Positions 56,033-64,000 of a stretch of DNA of 64,000 nt are shown here, one piece after another. Within the stretch, counting starts at the first letter, position 1; each line of letters opens with the position of its first letter. The position numbers were made by a program, and so were the translations under genes. The notes beneath the pieces were generated by a model. The model was not told where the DNA came from. It did no database searches and saw nothing but the letters and a program-made list of their open reading frames with translations. This DNA is from Rubripirellula amarantea (GTDB taxonomy: Bacteria > Planctomycetota > Planctomycetia > Pirellulales > Pirellulaceae): contig NZ_SJPI01000001.1 in assembly GCF_007859865.1 (NCBI RefSeq), positions 2,356,001 to 2,420,000 of the forward strand, read 5' to 3'.

Positions 56033-56196
56033 GCTGCGCAGCGGTGGTGGATCAGGAGAAACGTCGATGGGAATACTCGCCTTGAATGTGGATTAGAATT
56101 CTGGGGTAGAATACCGAGTCTTTAGTCTAGCGGACGTCGTTCGCCGCTGCCTTCCCTCCCCTGCCCTTCTTTTTCGCTATTCCCTCACGCACCATC

Positions 56197-57144
56197 ATGA
56201 AAAACATGCTTAACCGCCGCACGATGATCGCCGCGTCCGTTGCTACCTCGATCGCCATGACCCGCATTGCGAGCGCTGAAAATTCGCAACGGCGTAAGTT
56301 CACGCTTGACTTGCGATGTGGGTCTATCGGAGTTCAGGCGAATCAGAAGGAAGCGATTGAGTTAGCCGGAAAATACGGTTTTGAATCAGTCACTCCTGAT
56401 GCCATCTCCCTGGCTGGTATGTCAGTTGATCAGCAAGAGGAAGTGTTGGACCTGATGAAGGAAAAGAATGTTGTTTGGGGATCGGCCGGGTTGCCGGTTG
56501 AGTTCCGCAAAGATCAGGCAAAGTTCGAAGACGATTTGGCTCAGCTGCCGGAACGAGCTGCCGCTTTGCAAAAACTTGGGGGCAAGCGCATGGGGACCTA
56601 CATCATGCCTTGTCATGACGAACTAACGTATGTGCAAAATTTTCGGCTGCACGCTGATCGTCTACGCAAGTGCACCAAGGTCTTGAATGATCACGGCCTG
56701 CGGTTTGGGATGGAGTACGTGGGGCCAAAAACCCTTTGGACATCCAAGCGATATAGCTTCTTGCATTCACTGGCAGGGCTTCGTGATCTCATCGACGAAA
56801 TCAATGTCGACAACGTCGGTGTGATTCTTGACAGCTGGCACTGGTACACCGCAGGTGAATCAATCGACGACATCAAGTCGCTATCCAATCAAGACGTCGT
56901 GGGTTGCGACTTAAACGATGCACCCAAGGGAATCGCCGTTGATCAACAACTCGATAACCAACGTGAACTGCCGATGGCAACGGGCGTGATCAACGTCAAG
57001 AGTTTTTTAGAAGGCTTAATCGCGATTGGCTACGATGGTCCAGTCCGCGCCGAACCATTCAACGCGGCACTGAACTCAATGGACAATGACGCGGCCACCA
57101 AGGCGACCGCTGAAGCCATGAAGTCGGCGTTCGCGTTGATCTAG
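56197..57144 (+). CDS. Exported sugar phosphate isomerase/epimerase-like TIM barrel
   Basis: 315 residues. A twin-arginine-like signal (LNRRTMIAASVATSIAM) ends near RIASAEN. The rest is a xylose-isomerase-like TIM barrel: FGMEYVGPKTL, NVGVILDSWHWY, and VGCDLNDAPKG and VRAEPFN supply the metal-binding acidic and His residues. It probably isomerises or epimerises a sugar in the periplasm. It faces the ThuA and heme-protein genes, which belong to the same kind of planctomycete sugar-oxidation gene sets. Confidence 0.85.
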   Translation: MKNMLNRRTMIAASVATSIAMTRIASAENSQRRKFTLDLRCGSIGVQANQKEAIELAGKYGFESVTPDAISLAGMSVDQQEEVLDLMKEKNVVWGSAGLPVEFRKDQAKFEDDLAQLPERAAALQKLGGKRMGTYIMPCHDELTYVQNFRLHADRLRKCTKVLNDHGLRFGMEYVGPKTLWTSKRYSFLHSLAGLRDLIDEINVDNVGVILDSWHWYTAGESIDDIKSLSNQDVVGCDLNDAPKGIAVDQQLDNQRELPMATGVINVKSFLEGLIAIGYDGPVRAEPFNAALNSMDNDAATKATAEAMKSAFALI

Positions 57145-57196
57145 TACTCAAGTAAGCGGTAACTGCGTTGATGCAACTACGCTTGCCTAGTTGCCA

Positions 57197-58204
57197 CTAC
57201 TTCGTGGTGGCTTCTTCGTGCAAGTCGTAGTCCGCAGGTTTGCGGCCGGGGACATAGGTGTTAAAGCCAAACTTCGTTGGTTCGTACTCGCCCACGATCG
57301 ACACGTCACTGTCTCCGTCGATTTTGTCTTCCATGCCCATGCACCAGTACGCCGCGTTGACCAACATTCGCCGCACGCCTTCGTTGGGCAGGTCGTCGGC
57401 GGAGCCCATGGTCGTCGTGAACACTCGTCCGCCTTTGTAGGTACGGGTCCAAGCGATTGGCATCATCGGATCGTTGCGGTCATCCGTGATTGGTTCGTCG
57501 TTCTCGTTCATGCCCGTCAAAATCTGGCCTTTGACCACTGCATGTCCGTCGCCCGAAAGGGGCAACGTCACTCGATAGACATCCGTCGGCCCCCATATTT
57601 CGCCATCTTCAATTCCTCGAACGATCGGGTGATCTGTATCGGCAATGATGCCGCGAGTCGATTCAAAGGCATGTTTGCCGTGGTGAGCGACCCAGGTTTC
57701 ACCGAACACACGTCGTCCAAATCCGCCCGCGTTCGCTTCGTCTTTGTTATTCCAGCTTTCTGCGGAATACTTGCGGTCGGCCGGGATATCGAACGGATGA
57801 GTCGATGTTCTTAGTCCCATCAACGGACGACCGGCTTCGACATAGTCCATGATCATTTTCATTTGATCATCCACCAAATTGCGAAAGCGAAGACCCATGA
57901 TGACAAGGTCAGCGGACTCAAGTGCTTCGAGTCCCGGAATGTTCTCGACGTTCTTTGGGTTGATGATTCCGGTGTCCTCGTCGATCGCGAAAAGCACGGT
58001 GCATTTAAATCCGTGATGAACTGATAAGATTTTTCCAAGCTGAGGGAACGCCTCTTCGCTTCGGTATTCGTGATCGCCGGAAACAAGGACAATGTGTTTG
58101 CCAGCCCCCGGGCCATCACCGCCCGGAAACTCGAGCCAACGATCGTCGGCATGAGTGACGGCAACGAGGGAACAGAATGCGAAGCACGCAAAGAAACGAT
58201 ACAT
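57197..58204 (-). CDS. Exported ThuA-domain protein
   Basis: 335 residues from the ATG at 58204, giving a signal peptide (MYRFFACFAFCSLVAVTHA). The ThuA fold, related to class I glutamine amidotransferases, is shown by HIVLVSGDHEYRSEEAFPQL and LVIMGLRFRNL, with PMMPIAWTRTYKGGRVFTTTMG at the end. ThuA proteins are associated with trehalose/disaccharide use in rhizobia; in planctomycetes they occur with heme-binding dehydrogenase-like proteins, as here. The gene starts just after the stop of the heme-binding protein gene. Confidence 0.9.
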   Translation of the reverse strand: MYRFFACFAFCSLVAVTHADDRWLEFPGGDGPGAGKHIVLVSGDHEYRSEEAFPQLGKILSVHHGFKCTVLFAIDEDTGIINPKNVENIPGLEALESADLVIMGLRFRNLVDDQMKMIMDYVEAGRPLMGLRTSTHPFDIPADRKYSAESWNNKDEANAGGFGRRVFGETWVAHHGKHAFESTRGIIADTDHPIVRGIEDGEIWGPTDVYRVTLPLSGDGHAVVKGQILTGMNENDEPITDDRNDPMMPIAWTRTYKGGRVFTTTMGSADDLPNEGVRRMLVNAAYWCMGMEDKIDGDSDVSIVGEYEPTKFGFNTYVPGRKPADYDLHEEATTK

Positions 58205-58252
58205 AGAGGTTCTACCTAAAGTGTGAATGTTGGAAGTGAGGTGGAGTGTCAA

Positions 58253-60772
58253 TCAGTTGCCGTTGGATGCAGCAACGGCATCTTTGTAAATTGGGTGCTC
58301 TCGGCGCCCACCGGCACGCAGGTAGGCAATAAGGTCCGCGATTTCAGCGGCTGTGAATGTATCGACAAGGTTAGACGGCATCATGCTAACTTTCGATTCG
58401 CGGGTTTCTTCGATGGAATCGCGATTGATCACCGCTAGAGATGATGGGTCAAGCATGTTTGTCAGCACGTTAATGTTCTTCTCGTTCATGTTGATCACAC
58501 GGCCCTGAACGACCTCGCCGTCGTCGGTCAAGAACATCGTCGCACCATATTGATCGCTAATCACCTGACTGGGATTGATGATCGAGGTCAGCAAGTCCTT
58601 CACACCGAAACGTCCACCGGCGGACGTTAAATCTGGACCGAGGATACCGCCCTCGATGCCCATCCGGTGACACTTGTAACACGTTGCTGCTGCAAAGACG
58701 GACTTTCCACGATCAAAGTCGGGCTTATCGGAGTGCTCGGAAACCAAAGTGGCCAACTCGTCGACTGTCCATTGTTTGACCAATGGACGCGATGGTGCTG
58801 GTTCAGCGGAGGCTTTTTCGGATTCCGCAATGATCGCTTCGATCTCAGCCTTGATGTCCCCGGGAACATTCGCGAGAGCTTCGTTCTTGATATTCTCGAT
58901 GAAGCCACCAAACGACATGCCGCCACGCGACTTTTGCAGTTCTGCAAACCAGCTGAAGTAAGTCTTGCGATCTTTGTCGTTCCATCCTGCCGACGCTGAA
59001 CGCAATGTCATCGCGTAGTGCATTTGGCTTTCTTGGCTCGGCGAAGACTTCATTAGCGAAACGATCTTGCCGGTCGCTGTTTGTGATTCTAGATACACAA
59101 GCACTTGAGCCAATTCGCGGTCGACCGAATCATCGCCGGTCGGAAATTGGTTATCGAGTTGCGCGAGGATAGTTTTGCGTTGATCAGTGTTGAATTGTCC
59201 AAGACGCATGGCCACTAACCCATAGGCACGCAACAACGCGATTCGCTGATCGGAATCAAGCTCGTTCCAATCGATCGACGTTAACGCTTTCGTTGCGGTA
59301 GCTTGGTCCGCCGCTTCCCCGTGGCGTGCCAGAGCGATGACGGCATGAATTCGTGCTGTCGCGGAATCAATTGACGATACTCGTTGACGCCACTGATCAA
59401 CGTCGACGTGTTCCAACGCAATGCGGGCGGCAAAGCGAATCGCACGGTCTTCGTGGGAAAGCGAATCTAAAATGAAATCCAAGTTGTTGGCGGGCGCATC
59501 AGCGACGTGCAAAGCTTCCAGTTTCTGGCGGAGTTCGCGAAGTGCCTGGCCTTGATCCGTCGCTCCCGTCGCTTCTTCTTCGTTGATGTCGCCGGTGTAG
59601 GTGATTCGGTACAAACCGCTTTGGGTGCGTCGACCACCAATGGTGAAGTACATCGCACCGTCGTTTGGCCGGATGACGATGTCGGTTACTGGCAACGGCG
59701 CCGCAGTGGCGAACGTTTCGTAAGTGCCGCCATAAGTCGATCCGTCTTCGGTCAGGTGAACAGCATGAATGTTTCCGTAGCTCCAATCACAGATGAACAG
59801 AGCGTCTTGGTACTTCTTGGGAAACTTGGCATCGTAGCCAAAGCAGATGCCCGTTGGTGAACCGGGACCAATGTTGACGGCTGCGCCAAACGAATCGGGA
59901 TAGTGAGCAGGCCATTTTCCAGTGCCGTTTCGCCAGCCAAACTCGGCACCGCTGATGACGTGGTTGATTCGCGTGGGGCGATACCAAGGCGTGCCGACAT
60001 CCCATTCCATATCAGCATCGTAAGCAAATAGTTCGCCATCTTTGTTCAGTGCAATGTCGTACTCGTTGCGAAAGCCGGTCGCGATCAATTCTACGTTATT
60101 TCCGTCGGGATCAAACGAAGCGATGAAGCCACCCGGTGCGAGTCGGTTCGCATTGTGTCCTCTCGCGTCGGGCATACGGCCAAGCAAGTGATCTTCATCC
60201 CAAACCCGAGGCACGCGACTGGTGTCGATCTGCTTTGGCAGATGTGTGTTGTTTCCGGCACACATGACAATGCGTTTTCCATCAGGCGATACGATGAGCG
60301 CGTGCGGTCCGTGTTCGCCGGCAGCGTTGAGTTCGATTAAGTGTTCTTGCTTGTCGTATTGATCATCGCCGTCGGTGTCGGTCAAACGCCAAACACCGGC
60401 GGGGATTTGGTCGGAGTTGACGTTGGCATAGAGCGAACCGAACGCACATAGCAAACCTTGAGCTCCTTGAATCTGGCTTTCAAGTTTCTCGACGTTGGCG
60501 TTTCCTGCATCGTCGATGGCAATGCGAAAGAGACCGCCGTATTGATCGCACGCAATCAAACGACCTTGGGGGTCCGTCGTGAGGCTCACCCAAGATCCTT
60601 CGCTAACTTCGTGGATCAGGTCGACTTCAAAGCCATCAGCAAGTTTGAATTGATTGGGGGTGGGGACGCCAAGGCCATCGGCGTTAGCAGGGTGGCAAGG
60701 CAGGCAAAGTGTGAATGACAAAAGCATCACTGCGAATGTGGTGTGAATCCATTCGAGACATCGATACGGCAT
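58253..60772 (-). CDS. PVC-type heme-binding dehydrogenase-like protein (TIGR02604/TIGR02603)
   Basis: 839 residues with signal peptide. An N-terminal beta-propeller (PNQFKLADGFEVDLI; APGGFIASFDPDGNNVELIATGF; PGSPTGICFGYDAKFP) is followed by a HEAT-like helical region (about 420-640) and a TIGR02603 cytochrome c-like domain with Cys698-Tyr-Lys-Cys701-His702. The tail DGEVVQGRVINMNEKNINVL is the small beta-barrel that usually closes this domain. It probably oxidises a sugar or sugar derivative and passes electrons to heme. It is upstream of the ThuA gene on the same strand. Confidence 0.93.
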   Translation of the reverse strand: MPYRCLEWIHTTFAVMLLSFTLCLPCHPANADGLGVPTPNQFKLADGFEVDLIHEVSEGSWVSLTTDPQGRLIACDQYGGLFRIAIDDAGNANVEKLESQIQGAQGLLCAFGSLYANVNSDQIPAGVWRLTDTDGDDQYDKQEHLIELNAAGEHGPHALIVSPDGKRIVMCAGNNTHLPKQIDTSRVPRVWDEDHLLGRMPDARGHNANRLAPGGFIASFDPDGNNVELIATGFRNEYDIALNKDGELFAYDADMEWDVGTPWYRPTRINHVISGAEFGWRNGTGKWPAHYPDSFGAAVNIGPGSPTGICFGYDAKFPKKYQDALFICDWSYGNIHAVHLTEDGSTYGGTYETFATAAPLPVTDIVIRPNDGAMYFTIGGRRTQSGLYRITYTGDINEEEATGATDQGQALRELRQKLEALHVADAPANNLDFILDSLSHEDRAIRFAARIALEHVDVDQWRQRVSSIDSATARIHAVIALARHGEAADQATATKALTSIDWNELDSDQRIALLRAYGLVAMRLGQFNTDQRKTILAQLDNQFPTGDDSVDRELAQVLVYLESQTATGKIVSLMKSSPSQESQMHYAMTLRSASAGWNDKDRKTYFSWFAELQKSRGGMSFGGFIENIKNEALANVPGDIKAEIEAIIAESEKASAEPAPSRPLVKQWTVDELATLVSEHSDKPDFDRGKSVFAAATCYKCHRMGIEGGILGPDLTSAGGRFGVKDLLTSIINPSQVISDQYGATMFLTDDGEVVQGRVINMNEKNINVLTNMLDPSSLAVINRDSIEETRESKVSMMPSNLVDTFTAAEIADLIAYLRAGGRREHPIYKDAVAASNGN

Positions 60773-61121
60773 TGAGAAATTTCCTGAGGGGGGGCGTCAC
60801 CTCGGGCTAAATTCGAAGGTTAACAGCCGAGGTTCGCTATTGGCGAGATAACGACCAATGATAGTCCGATAGAGGTCGCTACTTCAACGCACCGCAGGCA
60901 TTTGAGGGATGAAGTTGAGGCGAGCTGGGCAGTTCATGCCGACGATCACGCAAATTGCGGTGAATTAGCAATTAAGAATCGTGGCTCACATCAACGCAAT
61001 CTGAGGCGGGTTTGTTATCTTGTCGGTTCGGTGACTTACCGGGAGATCAAAACGACAGGCGTAAATTTGTCCATGGTCTCTGATGTTTTCGCGTTCTCGC
61101 TTTCTTGGAGTAACTGATCTC
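60773..61121. other. Divergent intergenic region before the right-edge gene
   Basis: 349 bases between divergent genes. No open frame, hairpin or RNA gene stands out. GGAG at 61107-61110 is the probable ribosome site of the gene starting at 61122. Promoters for both neighbours must lie here but no clear motif is visible. Confidence 0.5.
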
Positions 61122-64000
61122 ATGCCTTTGACGACACAACCCTCGGCGAATTTGCAACGTTTGGTGGGCTGGGACCGGGACGCGGCCAGTGACCCAGCCG
61201 AGCAGCAACGGCTCAGAAGCTATATCGCTTTTCAACTTGCCGCTGCCGGATTGTCGCCACCGGACACCGAAGCCGAAAACGACCTGATGACGGCTTTTTC
61301 AACCGGCATTTTTGAAAGTCTCAAGGAAAAGAATCGTTTGCTTTCGGAGCACCGCGCGCCGATCGACCAACGCATTGAAAACTTTTTGAATCGTTATCTC
61401 GAAAACCAGCTCAACGGCGATCAATTGCGATTGCCGGGGGAATCATTGACTCTTGATCGCCACGGCATGGCGCGAGAATTGAGTCTTCCCGCTGGTGGCC
61501 ACAAGTACGAAACCGACTTGGTCCGCTCGTACCGATGCCGTAACGGCGTGCTTAACAATCCAAGAGCCGATCGTCGCACAACAGCAGGCACGTTCCATGT
61601 CGTGCAAGGTGGATTGCCGATCCCAGGTGACAAACGCGCCGTTCCCGAAAATGTGTTCGTCAATCTGTTCCGGGCCGCGATGAATCCGCCAAGTGAACTT
61701 ACCGAGCTGCCCTACTTGTCTCAGTCCACTGGCAACGCCAACACATGGGTATCGCTGTTGCTGCGTCCTTTGGTGTGTCCAGAAGTACCTGGTTTTTGTG
61801 AATCGAAGTCACTTGAGGTTCGCTTCTTCGCACCTGGCGGTTTGGTGAGCAACTTGGACTTTGTGGAGTCCATTTTTGGCAACGCTGGCGACCCGCTAAT
61901 CGCGGCCAACGACGCATCGTTGGACGTTCACCACTGGAGCGGACATACGGGCTGCGTGATTCTGGCTACGCACCTGACCAATTGCACCAAGAAGGAACTC
62001 GGGCTGCCGCACTACGATGATGCCACCGACCGCCAGCGGCATGATTCGATGTGTTGGAAAGATGAAAACGAGAAGTACAACGATGGGGGCGCTTTCAAAA
62101 TCACATGTCGCGATGCCAGTGGTGTGATGGTCACGTTGATCGCGGACAACTACTACGGATATTGCAAGAAAGAAGTGAAAACCCAAATTAGCTATGCAGC
62201 TAACTTGATGGGCAATGTCGAAGAGGAGCATGCCGGCGGCGCGTTGGCGTTTGCATCTTATTCCCTAGGCGACGACTTTCAGGTCAATAGCCGCCGATAC
62301 AATGGTCAGTCTTTTGAGAAAGTGGCCGAGCGATGCGCTTCCTTTATTGATGTAAAACCCGAGGGATACGGAATCGATAAAAACGATCCGACGGTGATCT
62401 ACATCCCAGAATCGGCTCGTGCGACGCTTTCCGACCGCTGCGTGAAATGGACCAAGGATGGAAAGGAACACCGGATTCCACTTTCACCGAAGAACGTTTA
62501 CATCGCGCCGAGCGGTTACAAAATCGAACTCGAAAAGCATCCGAATGCTCCTTCATGGCGATTGATTGGAACGGTTGGTGAGGGCATCTTCTGTCATAAA
62601 CCATGCACGGTTAGCGGTGGTGGCAAAAGCGAAATCAGTAAGAGCCTTCGCGACTATATGTTGTATGGGCCCATCTTCGTGGCCGACCATGAAGAGGATT
62701 TTGCGAAGCTGGATGAAATTTTCAGCCGCGATTACCACGATCGTTGGCGATCTGACACTGACGATAAACCTTCCTACGACGAACGCCCCAGTCGCAGTGT
62801 GCTCGATCCAACGCGTAGCCTCGGTAGCGTGATTCAGTTGCTCACACCGCAACCGAACTTTAGCGACGAGTATGTCCAATGGCTCAAGACGATTCCCGAT
62901 CACGTCTACGCTCTCGTCCTGATCATCAAACGCTTCATTGGACCAGGGATGGAAAAGGATTGGCGACGACACTTTGGTGTCGATATCGTTAACGGTTCGC
63001 CGGGCCACGAATTGAAGATGGGAGACCGATCGTTGGTTGGTACCTATTTGCGAGTAGGTTTGGACGACAATCGTTGGCGGACATTCAAGTTGCGCCAAGA
63101 TTTCATCGCGGCTGCGAAGGTACAACGCGAAGACGACATCAGTTGCAGTGTGGTCGCGCCAGCGAATCAATTAATTGAAGTCGGTCCATCGTTGATCGAA
63201 GCGGGCAGCTACAAGTTTGTTGAGAACTGCGAATTCCGGTTGTTCCAGCGACCTGACGATGCGATTCACCGTGGTCTCGATAAGCAAACCGAGTGGGACT
63301 TATCACGACCTGGTAATTTCCTAAGCAACTTCGAGCCGCTTACGGTCGAAGACGCAAAGGAGATTGTTGACGATGCCATCGACTTCGACAAATTTACGGA
63401 ACCAATGGCGAAATTGCTTCGTGGTGCCGCCAAGCAGAGCGAAGGTTATGTCGTTAGCTCTGCTCATCCGCGAATCAACGACGATGGCAAACGAACCACG
63501 AATCCTCGCTATCTGCAGGATCGTCCTGACATGGTTTACGCCCGCGACACCTATGTCGCGATGCGTGGAATGCAATTGCATCGCGGATTAGGTGCGGACG
63601 ATCCCGTCAATGCTCCCGTAGGTTCGGTGCTTAGTGGTCGGCGAAACAACGCACCTGATCGCAAAGCAGGAATCCGATCCTTGGCAGTGTATTCACCGCT
63701 GCACTACCAGGAACTTCCTGAGTTGGTGATGGACTACGTTTGTTCGTTAACTGGCAAGAGTCCTAGTACCACGGGCGCGGGTAGCGAAGGGGCGCTGACC
63801 AAAGGCCCGTTCAATGCCTTGATGCCGTCGATCGATCTGAACTCGATGGTGGTCTCGATGATCTTGACTGAGCTTGCAGGATTCAGCACTCCAGCCGGTA
63901 GCATTGGTCCAAAATTTGAAGTCGGTCATGATATCTCGATCTTGATTCCGGAAGTCTGGTGCCGAATGGGACCTGAAGAACGAAATCCCAAGAACTTGAT
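61122..64000 (+). CDS. Partial gene: PPi-type phosphoenolpyruvate carboxykinase-like protein
   Basis: An ATG at 61122 with GGAG 11 bases upstream opens a frame that runs to the window edge (959 codons, no stop). Features include [60 protein letters not shown], and a P-loop-like [14 protein letters not shown]. From memory these resemble the large (~1100-residue) pyrophosphate-dependent PEP carboxykinases, which interconvert PEP plus CO2 and oxaloacetate with phosphate/PPi instead of nucleotides. There is no signal peptide. The assignment is from recall of the family and not from a search; the C-terminus is missing. Existence of the gene is certain, the function less so. Confidence 0.7.
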   Translation, partial: MPLTTQPSANLQRLVGWDRDAASDPAEQQRLRSYIAFQLAAAGLSPPDTEAENDLMTAFSTGIFESLKEKNRLLSEHRAPIDQRIENFLNRYLENQLNGDQLRLPGESLTLDRHGMARELSLPAGGHKYETDLVRSYRCRNGVLNNPRADRRTTAGTFHVVQGGLPIPGDKRAVPENVFVNLFRAAMNPPSELTELPYLSQSTGNANTWVSLLLRPLVCPEVPGFCESKSLEVRFFAPGGLVSNLDFVESIFGNAGDPLIAANDASLDVHHWSGHTGCVILATHLTNCTKKELGLPHYDDATDRQRHDSMCWKDENEKYNDGGAFKITCRDASGVMVTLIADNYYGYCKKEVKTQISYAANLMGNVEEEHAGGALAFASYSLGDDFQVNSRRYNGQSFEKVAERCASFIDVKPEGYGIDKNDPTVIYIPESARATLSDRCVKWTKDGKEHRIPLSPKNVYIAPSGYKIELEKHPNAPSWRLIGTVGEGIFCHKPCTVSGGGKSEISKSLRDYMLYGPIFVADHEEDFAKLDEIFSRDYHDRWRSDTDDKPSYDERPSRSVLDPTRSLGSVIQLLTPQPNFSDEYVQWLKTIPDHVYALVLIIKRFIGPGMEKDWRRHFGVDIVNGSPGHELKMGDRSLVGTYLRVGLDDNRWRTFKLRQDFIAAAKVQREDDISCSVVAPANQLIEVGPSLIEAGSYKFVENCEFRLFQRPDDAIHRGLDKQTEWDLSRPGNFLSNFEPLTVEDAKEIVDDAIDFDKFTEPMAKLLRGAAKQSEGYVVSSAHPRINDDGKRTTNPRYLQDRPDMVYARDTYVAMRGMQLHRGLGADDPVNAPVGSVLSGRRNNAPDRKAGIRSLAVYSPLHYQELPELVMDYVCSLTGKSPSTTGAGSEGALTKGPFNALMPSIDLNSMVVSMILTELAGFSTPAGSIGPKFEVGHDISILIPEVWCRMGPEERNPKNL

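Overview
The window looks like a chromosomal segment of a planctomycete, most like the Rhodopirellula/Pirellulaceae group. This rests on family content visible in the translations: a DUF1559 (H-x9-DG) pseudopilin-like protein, the PSCyt1/PSCyt2(DUF1549)/PSD1(DUF1553) plus DUF1501 pair, a TIGR02603-type heme-binding protein, a TIGR03032 protein, a Planctomycetaceae-type ECF sigma factor beside a serine/threonine kinase, and a very long SecA. WaaA (Kdo transferase) implies an LPS-type outer membrane. I saw no rRNA, tRNA, CRISPR array, transposase or phage gene; this is mostly ordinary core and lineage-specific chromosome.

Layout. 1-8.9 kb: an ECF sigma factor and a membrane kinase with an extracytoplasmic TAXI-type domain, a TlpA-like thioredoxin, a secreted endo/exonuclease/phosphatase followed by a family 4 glycosyltransferase, TreZ, and a Ni-superoxide dismutase with a Sec signal. 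9-17.3 kb: a DUF1559 protein with a tiny lipoprotein, an adenosine-kinase-like PfkB kinase, two different phosphohexomutases head to head, and two glycosyltransferases. 17.5-22.5 kb: PilT, a degenerate GspE/PilB relative, IspD and TyrS. 22.5-31.7 kb: DUF58 and MoxR, a lone receiver protein, a MurE-like ligase without its catalytic motifs, family 4 uracil-DNA glycosylase, Der, an amidohydrolase and a 3-methyladenine DNA glycosylase. 31.7-39 kb: a small secretin-like protein, a Gly/Arg-rich LTxxQ-like periplasmic protein, WaaA and SecA. 39-50 kb: a secreted CHAT-like protein, then the large PSCyt/PSD1 protein and its DUF1501 partner. 50-61 kb: a second ECF sigma factor with a divergent six-helix membrane protein, a TIGR03032 plus glycosidase pair, a Tat-exported TIM-barrel isomerase-like protein, ThuA and a heme-binding dehydrogenase-like protein. 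From 61.1 kb a long gene runs off the right edge; it resembles PPi-dependent phosphoenolpyruvate carboxykinase.

The most interesting signals are modifications of well-known proteins. SecA carries four copies of a module that occurs once in E. coli SecA, plus a small beta-barrel-like insert in the motor. GspE-like, MurE-like and CHAT-like proteins have each lost their catalytic residues. A kinase is fused to a solute-binding domain. The DUF1553 C-terminus is split by a coiled-coil plus beta-rich insert. Ni-SOD appears to be matured by signal peptidase. Short in-phase tandem duplications of 14-24 bp recur at gene ends.
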